Assembly: GCA_018389105.1 (NCBI GenBank)
Contig: JACATO010001069.1
Location: 558,001-622,000 of the forward strand
Origin: Nautilus pompilius
Taxonomy: Eukaryota > Mollusca > Cephalopoda > Nautilida > Nautilidae
DNA: 64,000 nt
Direction: 5' to 3'
A program made the position numbers and the translations under genes. Shown one piece after another: positions 27,401-38,779 of this stretch. Numbering within the stretch: the stretch's first letter is position 1; each line of letters opens with the position of its first letter. The notes below the pieces were generated by a model. The model worked only from the letters and a program-made list of their open reading frames with translations. It was not told where the DNA came from and did not search any database.

Positions 27401-28177
27401 ATATTTGCTTAATGTCACGAGTTGCCTCACTCACCTTGTGGCCTAGTTTGAACTCATGAAGCAAAATGGCACAAAAACATTTCTATCCATGCTTCACTCA
27501 GAACACTGAAGCAAATATCCATTTCATGATTTTTAATGTATGCCAAAACACGCTACAAAATGATATATAACTTATCTACATACACATTCATAAACATGTA
27601 AAAAATGAACCCCAAATTAACATAATATAAAAACCGACAAAACTTTGTAACAACAACCTAATAACCTTTATATTTTTGTTATCAAGCTAATTACAGTTAA
27701 AGGAAAATTAATCTTATTGGATCATCATCATACAAAACATTATTAGTAACTAAAATTTATATACATATGTAAACATTTAAAAGAGAGAGAAACAATGAAC
27801 ATTGTTTTCTGAAATAGCAATACTTTTGTTTTAATACCTCTCTCTCTTTAATACTTTTTTATGAATTGAATTATCTTTATTTTTAAATATTTTAAATTCT
27901 ATTCTATCTATATGACACCCATTCATTTTATGATCACTTGTGAAGATCTAACAGTTAACTGTATTTTGCATCTATCTAAATACTTTCTGGAATTATTATT
28001 GATGTTTCTGCTTGTTAAATTTTTTATTTCTTTAATAGTAAAAAAAATGGCACTCACAGATCCACCTTTGATACAAGGTCTGTTTTATACTGCATGGTTT
28101 CCTTACACAGTTTCTGGTAGACACCTTCATCACACACATCAGCAGAGAATGGCTTGAAACACTGTTTCACAAACAAA
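18465..28177 (-). CDS. Unrecognised conserved-looking protein, ten coding exons (5' end not established)
   Basis: Minus-strand exons reconstructed from splice sites and phase: 28177-28058, 26003-25928, 25614-25491, 25151-25066, 21247-21151, 20529-20439, 19841-19731, 19341-19332 (10 bases), 19045-18890 and about 18815-18465, ending with TGA. They join into about 406 residues in one frame. Characteristic pieces in order: QCFKPFSADVCDEGVY, RKRRLSTGLYPDLQRRIKLP, a probably helical AKMLEEFYPNSVLQ, GLACKKLTEIFSK, DHINLSRYSDML, PPFVDCGYFNPNQ, WDTPRERMCPWKQGYLPHVF, IYNRYMEYSALRLPGEKY, IHWGELHYLPLDLPPHITW, FEDLYCQRIIRATKEVPY and a Ser/Thr-rich acidic C-terminus. No signal peptide or membrane segment is seen in this part. 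I cannot assign a family or function. The last junction is least certain: CAG|GTCTAC at 18890/18889 fits in phase only with AGAG|AATGAC at 18815, a weak acceptor. The open 5' end needs at least one more upstream exon. Confidence 0.75.
19332..19341 (-). other. 10-base microexon of the unrecognised minus-strand gene
   Basis: Exon 19841-19731 ends two bases into a codon (AATCG|GTAAGT) while exon 19045-18890 is readable only in phase 0, so joining them directly breaks the frame. Between them the minus strand has TTACTAG|GTATATGGAG|GTAATT. Inserting the ten bases gives IYNR-YME-YSALRLP with no frameshift. The AG and GT are both present. The exon is inferred from phase and splice signals only, not from a transcript. 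Confidence 0.6.
22340..22407 (-). repeat. Possible tRNA-derived SINE fragment
   Basis: On the minus strand, AGCTCAGTTGGTGTGGCAG resembles the A box of tRNA genes, and about 35 bases on, GGATTCAGCCC resembles a degenerate B box. No acceptor stem or anticodon arm can be folded convincingly, so this is not called a tRNA gene. It lies directly against the decayed exon copy. Confidence 0.3.
22408..22457 (-). pseudogene. Decayed duplicate of exon 25151-25066
   Basis: About 50 bases here match the 5' part of the exon at 25151-25066 with roughly nine mismatches, in the same orientation, 2.7 kb downstream in the intron that follows that exon. The matching peptide part reads CKKLPEMFS and then hits TAG, where the real exon has CKKLTEIFSK. 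The acceptor AG is lost and the donor half of the exon is not conserved. It therefore looks like a dead exon duplication, not a usable alternative exon. The stretch immediately beyond it (22340-22407) has tRNA-like SINE features. Confidence 0.65.
22830..23830 (+). mobile_element. Tc1-like DNA transposon relic (copy 1)
   Basis: Plus-strand translation across several frames gives Tc1 transposase signatures: an N-terminal helix-turn-helix-like SVRQIAAQLHVSKRAE, then GFIFQHDSDSELS (cognate of the second catalytic Asp region), then WPAQSPDMNIAEALW, the degenerate equivalent of the SPDLNPIENLW motif, and a C-terminal tail. Many stops and frameshifts interrupt it, so it is inactive. The 3' portion (about 23280-23828) is matched by the inverted copy at 32285-32883. 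It sits in the intron between exons 25151-25066 and 21247-21151 of the unrecognised gene. The minus-strand frames at 22966-23502 are shadows of it. The 5' end is approximate; a TACAGT near 22658 may be the terminal repeat. Confidence 0.8.
26438..27650 (-). mobile_element. Mariner-family transposon, nearly full length, transposase decayed
   Basis: About 1.2 kb bounded by inverted ends: TTACAAAAGTTTTGTCGG on the left and, on the opposite strand, TTACAAAGTTTTGTCGG on the right. Minus-strand translation in shifting frames shows mariner transposase from N to C terminus: EFKLGHKVSEATRDIKQIWG, TVHKWF, then ITCDERWILYDN (first catalytic Asp) followed by a TGA, AQWLNRD, LLNDSTRLHVA (second Asp region, normally HDNARPH) and PPTDHLDSFL (third Asp region). 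Internal stops and frameshifts make the protein non-functional. It lies in the intron between exons 28177-28058 and 26003-25928. The short frames here on both strands are fragments of this element or its shadows. Confidence 0.88.
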
Positions 28178-29529
28178 CTGTGATGATAAAGAACAAACAA
28201 TTTGTCATTAATCTACTGTCTCTCAAAAAACCATAATATTGCACTAGCAAGTTTAATGGAATACCAAAGTCTGGTAATAATGCAATTGGTTTTCTATATA
28301 ACAAAATGTTTTTTGTTGTTGATGATGCTATATTGTGAAACCCAAGGGGATTTCAGTAACTTTAAATTTTCAACACGTTCTAAACACACGGCATTGTCCA
28401 TGTTCCTGTCAAGAGGACTACAAAGAACTTTTCTGGCAGCACAGTTGTGTACACTGGTAGGCTCTATAGGGTTTTAAAAGGTTCTAAGAATGTTTTTTTT
28501 TAAAAACAGTTTCTCTTCAAAATAGCTTAGAATATGTATTTCTTATATATGCCTTTGATAATTGCTTATTAATAATTTAAGCATTGAAACAACACCATAA
28601 ATAGTAGTGGCTTCAGTAATACATTGTTTTTATTATCAAACTCAGTTATATTTAAAATTTAAAGTGGTTCTTCTTCAAATTTAAATAAATAATGAGACTT
28701 TATTCATATTTCATTTGTTTGCTAATGATAGTAACATGATTCCATTAACAATAATTAAAGAAAAAATATAAAATATTTTCCCAATAGAATTTACTTTCAT
28801 GCAGGTGTAATTTTCCCACAAAGCTCCAGCTATATAAGCAAGTTATTTTCAATATTTTAAAAAATAATTTCCAACAAATGTGTTTATATGATACCATTTA
28901 TTTTAGAGTATCAACCACAAGTCTTCAGCCACATTAATAAAGCTTACCAGGAGCATGTGGCTGTACACATTTTCATATGTAAATTAAGCTTGATTTAATG
29001 GAAAACATTTTAATACAATGTTTGAAAAAAAAATCATCCCACCAGGGAAGAAATGCATTTTCAATAAAAATTGGCTTAAAGATGCCAGAGGCAGACTGGT
29101 TCAGTAAACATTAAAACTATTCTAAAAGTAAAAAGGAGAAGTGATATTAGAAATATGGAAGACTAAAAGGTCATGAAAGAACAGCACCACATTAAATTTG
29201 TATATATCTTAAAACCAAAGTTAAAAGTACATTTTTTAAATCCAGCAGTATATATAGTATAGATTTTAAATGATTCTCAATGACATTTTTTCATACTGAT
29301 GTGAAATTATGCATGTATCTAGATGTCCTGTTTACCAATTTAAAAACTACTACTGGAAAAATTTTAAATCTTTGAAAACTCATGGAGATTTTTCTTCCTT
29401 CAAGTGTATGAACCCTGTAACAAGCAAAGGAACATATCACAGTTATCCACTAGAAGGCATTACCATGCACCACAAAAACCCAACCCTGCAGTCTTTGGCA
29501 GATAAATTCCCCCTGACTGGCTAGCAAAG

Positions 29530-29625
29530 AGCTAGAAGAAACTGTGCCGACCCCAACCAAAGATTGAACTTAAGCCCCCAACCTTAGCAGCCCAGGGGCC
29601 TAACCACCAGGTCGCCAGCTGCCTG
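29530..29625 (-). repeat. tRNA-derived SINE-like element (copy 1)
   Basis: Minus strand contains TGGCGACCTGGTGGTTAGG, an A-box-like promoter, and 40-50 bases on AAGTTCAATCTTTGG, a B-box-like motif (consensus GWTCRANNC). The middle (GGCTGCTAAGGTTGGGG) aligns with the copy at about 31463-31540. The plus-strand frame 29309-29524 just to the left shows no family resemblance and may be part of the SINE tail. The tRNA relation is inferred from box spacing. Confidence 0.5.
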
Positions 29626-29824
29626 GAATCAATTTAAAGCAAAAGTGTATGGAATCACAAACAAACTTCTAACTACTAGTAATTCTTCTCATAAAGTAAT
29701 GCTGTGAAAGTTGACATAAGGTGGAAAATAACTAGTTTCAGATTCCACACACCTGTGGTTTAAATTACAAAAGTAAGAATAAATGAATCTGCACTATTAT
29801 GAGGTGACCAGTGCTGGAAGATTA

Positions 29825-30120
29825 CTCACTATACTCTTCAATGTTGTCCAGTGAAATATCAATTTTGTGCATGTGGATTTCATCAGAAAAACCTTCAGAT
29901 GACTACTAGTGTAATCCGTTTTGCACAGTTTCCTGCACAGTACTGTCATCAATAAATAAATCTTTGCCTTGGAGAAAATTTTTCATAAAAAGTAATTGTT
30001 AAATGGCACCAGGTCTGGACTGTAAGGGGCATATGGGCAGGAACTGTCATGTTGCAACAATGCTCTTTTGTTCAGCAAACCATATCATTTGTTGAATATT
30101 GTAGGTTTGAGGTGGTTCTG
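29825..30120 (-). mobile_element. Second mariner-like relic (C-terminal fragment)
   Basis: Minus-strand translation gives LLQHDSSCPYAPYSPDLVPF followed by NNYFL, the degenerate form of the mariner HDNARPH...YSPDLAPCDYxLF segment, then FLQGKDLFIDDSTVQETVQN, like the tail region after the last catalytic Asp. Stops interrupt it. It differs from the element at 26.4-27.7 kb, so it is an independent and older insertion. Sequence to about 30640 could contain more of it but I cannot recognise it. Confidence 0.6.
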
Positions 30121-31181
30121 CAGGAAATCAAAATACCTAGCACAGATCAGTTTAACTGCTTTTCTGATGCATAATAACTAGAGGTTTACCATAATGTCAA
30201 TATATAGTCATAAGCACCTTGCTTTCTGGTTCAAAGTAATACACCAAGGTTTTGTTGGTCAGTCTTTTTTTTTTTTTCAATGTAAATCAAGTAAGTAGTT
30301 CCCAGTGTACATAAACAATAGCCTGAAATGTGACTAATGCCAATTTGAACTGATTCCATCTACCAAAACTGACCGGTCTTGCAGGCATTTTATCCATTGC
30401 TGTAGTTTACTAAATGTAGATATTTTCCCAAGTAGTTACTGCCATATCATATGGACATTTGTTAGCCAGTTTCACTCAGTCTGACACTATCAGACAGCAA
30501 AAAATCCCGTACTAACTTTGTTGCTATACAATTGTACATGTTTCCAACAATATCCCATGTCTGACTGCCTATCACCAGCTCTACAACAGATCTCTAAAAA
30601 CATGTGACACTAAATATGACACAATACTGCAAATCAAGCTTTATTGTCTTCTGGTATCATGTGCATCTACACAACCAAAATACACTTTTCTTATTAACTT
30701 GGCTTCATAAAATAACCCTTAAAATATTACATTTTTTCCAGAGTAATTTCTAGTTTTAAATATCAAGAGATAAATAGTTCCCACCCAATACACAGCAAAA
30801 ATCAATTTAGCCACTTGTCACTTAATGGTATGTTTACTTTGTTGCCAAATGACATCTTTTTACTTCACTGATGGAGAAATTGTTCCATGTTTAATAATCC
30901 TCCAAGTTTTATAGAAAACATTTTTGTTAATTTTTTTTAGTTTTAAAGTTTTAATGATTCATCCTCCATGTTCTGAATTTCTTTTGATAAAAACTAAATA
31001 AAACAAACAGATTTATCTGCCATTTATTATTGAAAAATGCAATAATGCAATGAAATATTAGATATATATATATATAATAGAGAAAATGATTGGAAAATAC
31101 TTTTGGGGATTTTATTGTCACAATGTTGTTAAATATGTACTGGAAATATTCATAGTGTTATTAATATCCTAATACTATTAC

Positions 31182-31204
31182 ACTGTTTTTTTTTTTTTTT
31201 TTTT
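31182..31204. repeat. Poly(T) run
   Basis: An almost uninterrupted run of T on the plus strand, i.e. poly(A) on the minus strand, about 260 bases from SINE copy 2. It could be the tail of a retroposed sequence, but the distance makes that weak. Confidence 0.6.
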
Positions 31205-31462
31205 GTAAGTTAGTTAATTCAGAGTATAAATGTGTTCCCTTTTTTATGTTATACTTAGGCCTATCTGCAAGTCACACAGCATGCTATCACCATTGAATCT
31301 TTGGAAAAGAAAAGTACTTGGTTGGTGGGTGAGTTCTTTTAAGATGATATGGACAATAAGAGTCACCGGCACTTTTGTTTTTGCTACCAAATAAACCTGA
31401 CAAAAACTCTTCAATTTTAGATATGAGATAAAACCCATGACAGGAAAGTACACCAAACCAGG

Positions 31463-31540
31463 ATGCTTAACGTTGGCCCCAAACCTTGGCAGTCCAGTTG
31501 TCTAACCGCTAAGTTACTACTAGCCACCGCCTTATACTTA
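31463..31540 (-). repeat. tRNA-derived SINE-like element (copy 2)
   Basis: Minus strand reads CTTAGCGGTTAGACAACTGG, then CTGCCAAGGTTTGGGGCC. It aligns over about 60 bases with the copy at 29530-29625 in the same orientation. The B-box half is more degenerate here (AACGTTAAGCATCCTGG). Confidence 0.45.
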
Positions 31541-32284
31541 GGTAGGAGGAGGCAATAATTCCCTTAGTTGTTCATATGTCCCACCAACTCAAAGAAGTTA
31601 TATCAGACTTTTAAATTATTTATTTATTTTAGTTTAGTAAAATTTTAAAAAATCATGTCAACTTTGGTGGTAGGAATTCTGAAGATCAGTATATATCATC
31701 ATCAGAACACTAAGCATTATTCTATAAAACTCTTCTGATTTCACAACTGCTGACTGCACAGGATTAAGTAATGTGGCAATGAAGCAAGCTAAAATGTCAG
31801 CAGGAAGGTCTTTAGCTAATCAACAATAGTGTAATAAACATTTATTACAAAACCAGTGAATGCTGTTAGATTAAAACAAATAAAAACAAAAACTACTACA
31901 ATGGATTCTTCAATTTACATTTGTATCACAGACATTTTAGTACATGCAATAAAAAGACAAAATAAAGTGTACATGCATATCAAACGTTTTAGCAATCTGG
32001 CAGAAAATGCCTAGGTTGTCTGGTATTTTGTTTTCCATACATCTCAAAGTTTTTCTTTTCCACTGTAGAAATGATTAAAAGTGGTTCAAAGGAAGATTTT
32101 CTAGTAATAACTCCAATAACTAACTGTAGATTCATAATGGAAATCTGAATTTTACCCTGATAGCCCTGTAAAACTAAAATCTGATCTGCATCTTGCCTCC
32201 AACTAGATCCCTAGACCTAGAGAGACTCTTTAATTTATCTACCCTAGGTTTTTTCAGAACCATGAAATTCTTTTTTTTTCCATA

Positions 32285-32883
32285 TACAGTATTGGAAATA
32301 ATCATGGAACATACACAGGATTTGCAAAAGTAATAATTGATACTGAAAAATGTATGTAATGCATACACAGTGCATTATCAAAGAAAATATACAAAAACAA
32401 AATGAATACATTGTACAGTACACGAGTGTATGGTGTGTGAGCCCTTTGCTATGTATAGGGCATGACACCTTGTTTTCATTCTCCCATAGAGATTACTAAT
32501 TTATGACTATGGGATGATGTTCCAAACACCATGTAGCACTTTTCCCAACTCATCCAAGGTATTTGGTTTCTGTTTGACTTTCTCAGTAGCCATATAACCT
32601 CATAGAGCCTCAGCGATGTTCATATCAGGACTTTGTGCAGGCCAAGGCATCTTTGTGAGTGGTCCATCTGCCTCTTTACATCCCAGATAGTTTCTCACCA
32701 CACTGGCTGTACGCTCAGCTCAGCTTGGGGTCACTGTCATGTTGAAAGATGAATCCTCATCCAGTGAGATGTCTTCCTATGGGAACAGCATGATGAGAAC
32801 TTGCCTGTAGCCGTAGGCAGTCAGTATATTTTTGATTTTATGCAAATGTTTTGTATCCTTGGCTGATATGTAGCTCCACACTG
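32285..32883 (-). mobile_element. Tc1-like transposon relic (copy 2, 5'-truncated, inverted relative to copy 1)
   Basis: On the minus strand this is a close copy of 23280-23828, covering the C-terminal half of the transposase and the 3' flank. It begins abruptly after a T run near 32884 and extends further out than copy 1, ending in TACAGTATTGGAAATAATC at about 32285, which looks like the Tc1 terminal repeat next to a TA target. Short minus-strand frames here (32174-32468) belong to the 3' flank. Stops make it inactive. Confidence 0.8.
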
Positions 32884-35800
32884 TTTTTTTTAAGAGTTAA
32901 AAAATTTTGTTTTCAGATACTTGAAGTAAAAATTTACAGAGTTAATATAATGATATGTACACTGTTAGATTAGAATTTTCAATGGCTCAATATACCTCTT
33001 GACACCAATTTAGAAAGAGAATTCGTTCAAAGGTTAATTTTGGGAATTATCTATTTAGTTATAGAAACATTTTTTCTTTAAAATTTCTGAAAGTGGTCTG
33101 AAAAAAGAGATTTTTTAAGAGAAAAACAAACAACCATTTGGAGTGGGTGCCTGACACAGATTTATGAAACATGGAAGGTAGCATATTTAATTCTACTAAA
33201 TGAATCTCTTTTACAATTTATTCATAATACATCCAATGTCACAAGGTTGGGTCAGGTCAGGCCAAGAAAAGCAAAATGAAATTTTAAATTTATTCTCACA
33301 TTTTTGGCAACAAGAGAATGAAAATAATTTAATAAAACATTTAAATGAAGAGGACTGACTCACAAGAAATAAAGATGTTATTGTGTGCAAAAAATAATAA
33401 ATACGCAGGTAAACTGTTGCTACCTTTTAAAAATATATGAAGTAAAACGATAAATATATTAACCCAGTCACTGGTCAATAGATTGAAAATCAAATGAGAG
33501 TTAACATAAATTGCTAAACAGAAATGTCAAGGATGAGAAATTTCAAAAGTTTCTAATCAGTTCCAGTGGAATTAGATAGATGAGGTGAGAAGTTCACAAT
33601 GTGACAACTTGAGTCCAAATTATAATTTAGTTTAAACATTTCAAACCACTCTGGACATTTTTATGGTGGAATAAGAACACAATTAGTAAGTGATAAATGC
33701 CAATATGAAAAATTAGCAATTGATTTTAAAATTTTAATTTCAAACCTGATTATAAACACAAAGATCTTTTTCCACTAATTCTGTTCTGTTGTTTCTCTAA
33801 TATTAACAACAAAACAGAAGACAATAATCGTTGGTTCTTTCAATGTTAAATGGGTAATAGAATCAGTTTGCAAGTAAGCTCCATTTAGACCAGGCAGAGA
33901 CAGAGGAGCAATATTAGATGGAAAAGATTAATGCAACCAACAGTCACTATGGGATCAGATTATGAATACAAATAAAGGCAATGGATAAAAAAAGAAAAAC
34001 AAATTGGGCCAGAATTTTGACACATAACCAAGTACTACTTAATTCCCACAAATGCTTTTCAATTGGTCAATATATTAATTTTAACTAACATTGTGCTGCT
34101 TTAGAAAATCAGATATGTGCAGTATATATGTTCCTGTAATTCAAAGTATGTCTGAAGCAAACTACTATTCTGTACAGTTTTACATTTACAACTGAATCCA
34201 CTAAACAACCTTGGCTGCCATTTTCTTTATATTATGCACCAGCCTAACAGTGTTCATCTTCACTGAAAAGAGAGGCAAGTTTGACAATTCTTGTATCAAA
34301 GATCTATCTTCTAGTAACCTAGTGTTTTATATAAGAAAGATGAAAAATGTCACAACCAACTAAGAAATTAAGCCTTTGCACAATGAACTGACCACCTTAA
34401 GACATTGTTTATCAGGATGTTAATGTTAATTACCATCATCTCCAGAACAATATTTCCTTGGCTTGATATTGCAGGCCTTATCATAGTCAAGATAGTGGAT
34501 AATAAACCTATTTCAAACACAGTTGAGTGCTGACAGCCTTGGGAAAAGAGAGCTTTTACTTAATGTTCTAATCATTCAATGCTGGTGGAGAGAAGGGGAC
34601 AGGAGCAACAGATAGGACTGAAGACAAGTAACTGCAAAATGGGAGCCTGAAAACCAGAACCAGATGTGAACATAGTCTACTTGGAAAGACCAAGGGACTA
34701 CAAACTAAGAAAACTTCTTTTTCCATGCTTTTCATACTATAGACCAATGCACCCCACCAAATACCTGTGTCTTGATAAGTAAATGACAGTATAAAAAGCT
34801 GTCTCTCTCTGTGTATGCATTTCCAGCTTATTTACATCAAAACTAAAACGAACAACAAAATAGTTGAATGTTGTACCACCTTTCTAAACTGCCCTTCCTA
34901 CAGGTCTTGTGTAAATTGTTCTCATTTAAATGCTTGTCAAGATTTTTTTTTTTACCTGTATAAAGTTAAAAAATTTCTGAAATGCATGCGTGCCAAGCAA
35001 TATCATATCTGATACCATAAATAAGTAATAAGTAGCATATTCCAAAAATATTGTGACAGTTAATACCAACAATAATTCACAGCTCTTATCACTTCTGCAC
35101 CGACTAGTTCCATCCAGTTGGTTTGGTTTCTTTCCATTTATAATCAGAAGAGTCATTTCCTGAAGTCATGAGTATTTAGCCTGTTTCTACACAGATGCAG
35201 AAATTGCTCCAAGACACCACCACACATCACAATACCTGCTGGCTGGTTAAAAACTACCAAGGCTAAATTTCTGTTCAGTTGCTCTTGAACAAAAAGGGCA
35301 CCGCTATTTAAAAAGTTTTTTTTTTTTAGTTACTCATTTAAGTAAAAAACAAGTTACAAAAGCCTGGTTAGCACACTCCACTCTATTATAGTGGCAGCTG
35401 CAGTGTGGCCAGGGTCATGTTTTGTGTATATTTGATGATGTCCTCCCACCGTTAATTAGAGTCCTCACTGGCTATGTTTGCTCTGATTGCTGTTTCCAGT
35501 GTAATCCGGCTCATAGTCTGGAACCAGTTGTAACCTTCTGCTAGAAAGTTACTTATGGAGTACTGCCTAGTTTCATAAGTGTGTCAATATTTTAGTTGAT
35601 TTTAAATCAATTTTTATAAAATGTATCTTTTTGATACTTTCAGGGGTTAATTAAAAAAAAAAAACAAACACATTGTTACTCTGCCACTAATTCTCTTTCT
35701 CTTAAAGTTGCAAGATATTTAAATAATGTAGAAAAAAGTTATTGGTTTTCAAACCACACATTCAGTTGTCATATTCATTAAGTTGGTGGTGGGGTTATTT

Positions 35801-38429
35801 ACTGATGTGAAACAAATAGCATAATCTAAACACTATCTGCAAAAGATACATCCCCTTTATTACCTTAATGCAGTCAAAAGTTCATGCCCTACAGTGTTTC
35901 CTATGACTTTACCTATAAGACTATAGATTTAGCTCTTATTCAAGTGAGGGGAAATAAAGCTGGTACTTTTGGTCCCCTTAAAAAAAAAACAAAAAAGAGA
36001 ACACATTAAGGCAGGCCCAGCTGGTAAGCCTGTTGGCAGCATAAACAGTTAATTGATGGATATAAGCAAGTAGTATTGCTGAGTGATGGAGGGCACTCAA
36101 AGCATAGTTAGCACACAGCTGGTAATGTTTCAACATTAAAATTATTTACACTACTTTGTTTATAGTATTTACCTGCTAACATAATACTGTCATTACCAGT
36201 GACATGCAATGTGTGTGTTCCAGAGACCCTAGCTATTACTTATAATTGAGCTGTTGTTTATGGTAGGATTAGGAATGAAACCTATTTTTCTGTAGATACT
36301 TTATTTTTAAAGACCACTATGTGAGTACTTCTGCTGTGTGTGTGTGTGTGCGTGCGTGCCATGCTTTCTAAAGCCATTACATTTTAGATTGTTATATGAC
36401 AGTAAATTCTTGACATCAAAACTGGTTAACTACCATTCATTAATCAAAGCCATAAAACCCATTTGGCATTAAAGCTAATGACAAAAAAAGAGAAAAGTTC
36501 CCCAATAAGTAAAAAAATCTTGTAGAGAAAAATCAAGTGATTTAAAGAGAATAATGCTGATCAAAAATTTGAACTGCTCGATATTTGAAACATAGATACA
36601 TTTTCTAAAAAGAGAACGATAAAATTTGTTTTGGAAATCATAGTTTTAAGGCTCAGTATTTAATTTCCTCCTTGATACAGCTTGCAATCCAGAAACATAG
36701 ATTAAGAACTGGTAAAAATAAAAAAGAAAGAGGAACAGGAAGAGAAATAGCTTCATGTTAGAATAAGATGGTCATAAGTGTTCTTTTTAATTAAATGATG
36801 ATCCCTGAAAGGGTTAGAATAAGTTACTGATAATAATAGCAGATAAGGAGAAGAAAAATTAAGAGAATACTGTAACTTGATTAGAAACAAGCAAAGACAG
36901 ATGGTGTTGGGCTGATATGGTTGTGGTGGATAGGAAGTATTTAAGATTAATAGGCAGTGAGTTCATTAATATGGTGCAGGGGGAAAGGACAGTGAAATAA
37001 TGCATGTTTGAATAACATCAAAGAGAGAATACAGACTGTGGGTTGAAACAGGCTAATGAAATTCAAATCCAAATGAGATTTTTAAAAAAAGAAAAAAGAT
37101 GACAATGAGAAATGTACATGAAAGATGGCATTCACTTAGACTAGAGATAAAAAGAACGGATAAACAAAAAGACGAACTTCATTGCACAAGTTAATTTTTT
37201 CCTGGTTTTGATGTCTTTCAATTACTTGAAATCCTTCAATTTGCTATTCTGTTCCTTTATGTGCTTGTCTTTGAATGTCACTCTAATGATATGGGTGAAG
37301 ACGACTCATTAAGGAGGCTGACTACCCAGTGTCTTTAAAACCCGTGCACTGAGTAAAAAAAAAGTAGTGTGTTGTGGAGATCTCTCCTACTGCCACCCTT
37401 ACTTGAGAATCTGCATGACCCACTCTGACTTTTGAACACAAACTTTTTGTAGCTACAATTAATATTCTGTTTGTGAATCTAAGTATGTCCTTGAATCAAA
37501 ATGTTATCAGTGGTTCAAAAAAAAAAAAAAAGGATCTAAGAACTTTTTTGGATAAAACAAATAAATAAATTACTTGATTATATCAGGAACATTGCTCAAA
37601 TGAAACCCAGTGGCCGGATACTATCACAGCAATGATATTTCAGCTGAGTTTCATTTGAACAATGTGCCTAATTAATCGATTGTTTTGGGTTTTTAAAATC
37701 TAGTTTGGTTCTTTACTAACAAAACAAAGTAAAAAAAATCCAGCATGGTAACATCTCGAGTAGATCTGGATGACTTGTAGTAGTGGGAAAAGTCTGACTT
37801 CAAAGAATTTCTCTCTCTCTCTCTCTCACCTGGTTTACTGGTTGCAATGCATGAATGTATTTTTTAAAGGAAACTATTCATCTAGCAATTAACAGTCAAT
37901 AGTATTGATTTTAGAACAGAAGAATTATTGTTAAAAACACCAGCATCGCTGCACCACTGGTGGCTAGAATTATTTATGTACTTAGGAGAGAAAAAAAATT
38001 TTTTTCAATCGAGAAGCTTTTTGAGCCTGGAAAGAATGTTATGTAAGATGCTTCTAACGTTTATTTGCTAATGCTACAGTAATGTAAGCATAAAGATACT
38101 AGCATGAATGTATATTTAAAATAATTTAACATTGTTTAATGAGCAGATAAAATAAACAAGTTTTAGGTACAAAAAAGGGTAAAAAGTGACACAAAACATC
38201 AAGCAGAAACAGGTGGGACTTTTAATTTCGCAGGGTAATGCATTGTATTAATTATGAAGAGACAAAAGAACATTGTTTGTTCCTTTGAGATGCACTCTCC
38301 CTAATATATCGATCCACTTATTTTTCATTCTGTCCTCCATTTGCAGCATCTTCAAAGAACGTTGTTTTTTTTTTCTTTTTAAAGAATTTATAATAATATG
38401 CTCATAAAATATCGGTACTTATTTGCCTG
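32884..38429. other. AT-rich DNA with simple repeats only
   Basis: I see no gene, RNA or clear transposon in these 5.5 kb. A (GT)n run is at about 36336-36358 and a (CT)n run at 37810-37828. A short imperfect inverted repeat (about 37594-37664, arms ATGAAAC / GTTTCAT with flanking complementarity) could form a hairpin. If the minus-strand start exon at 40.4 kb belongs to the gene at 18-28 kb, this is intron. Confidence 0.5.
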
Positions 38430-38677
38430 CGGGAATAGCACGCAGTTTCAGACAGGCAGTTAGTTAATTTACTGTCCGTCTCCAAAAGCAGCAATTTCGC
38501 TCTCTGGAAAGAAGCAAACACGCGAGGCCCTCGGAAATAGGGATGCCAATACGAAGGTTCTATTTAAAAAAAAATCCCGGTGTATCGAAAGTCTTGCGAT
38601 AGCGAGTCAGGGATATAGTTTTCCTATTAGCGCTCCGAGACTATACGGTGCTTATACTGATATTCAGAGAAGCAAAC

Positions 38678-38779
38678 ATGTGTGAAAAACAGTTGGCCCA
38701 GAAGAAGAAATCGAAGGCGAAGGTGGAAGCGGGAGGGATGGCTGTTAATTGCGCCGTCACTAATTACAATACTGCTGTA
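38678..38779 (+). CDS. Candidate first coding exon, Lys-rich N-terminus
   Basis: ATG at 38678 in AGCAAACATGT context opens 34 codons (MCEKQLAQKKKSKAKVEAGG, then MAVNCAVTNYNTAV) and runs straight into GTA|GTAAGC, a good donor, in phase 0. Without splicing the frame stops two codons later. It lies in the CpG-rich block. The next exon is not identified; the BTB exon at 57.4 kb is the next plus-strand coding feature, but its opening phase does not match directly. Function unknown. Confidence 0.3.

Noticed and set aside
28202..28477. Plus ORF, and an open minus frame at about 28360-28460 (NCAARKVLCSPLDRN...)
   Set aside because: The minus frame looked like a possible upstream exon of the unrecognised gene, but no consensus donor ends it in the right phase. 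Left uncalled.
29530..29625. A functional tRNA gene
   Set aside because: A- and B-box-like motifs are present, but no complete cloverleaf or acceptor stem can be drawn, and a second diverged copy exists, which fits a SINE better.
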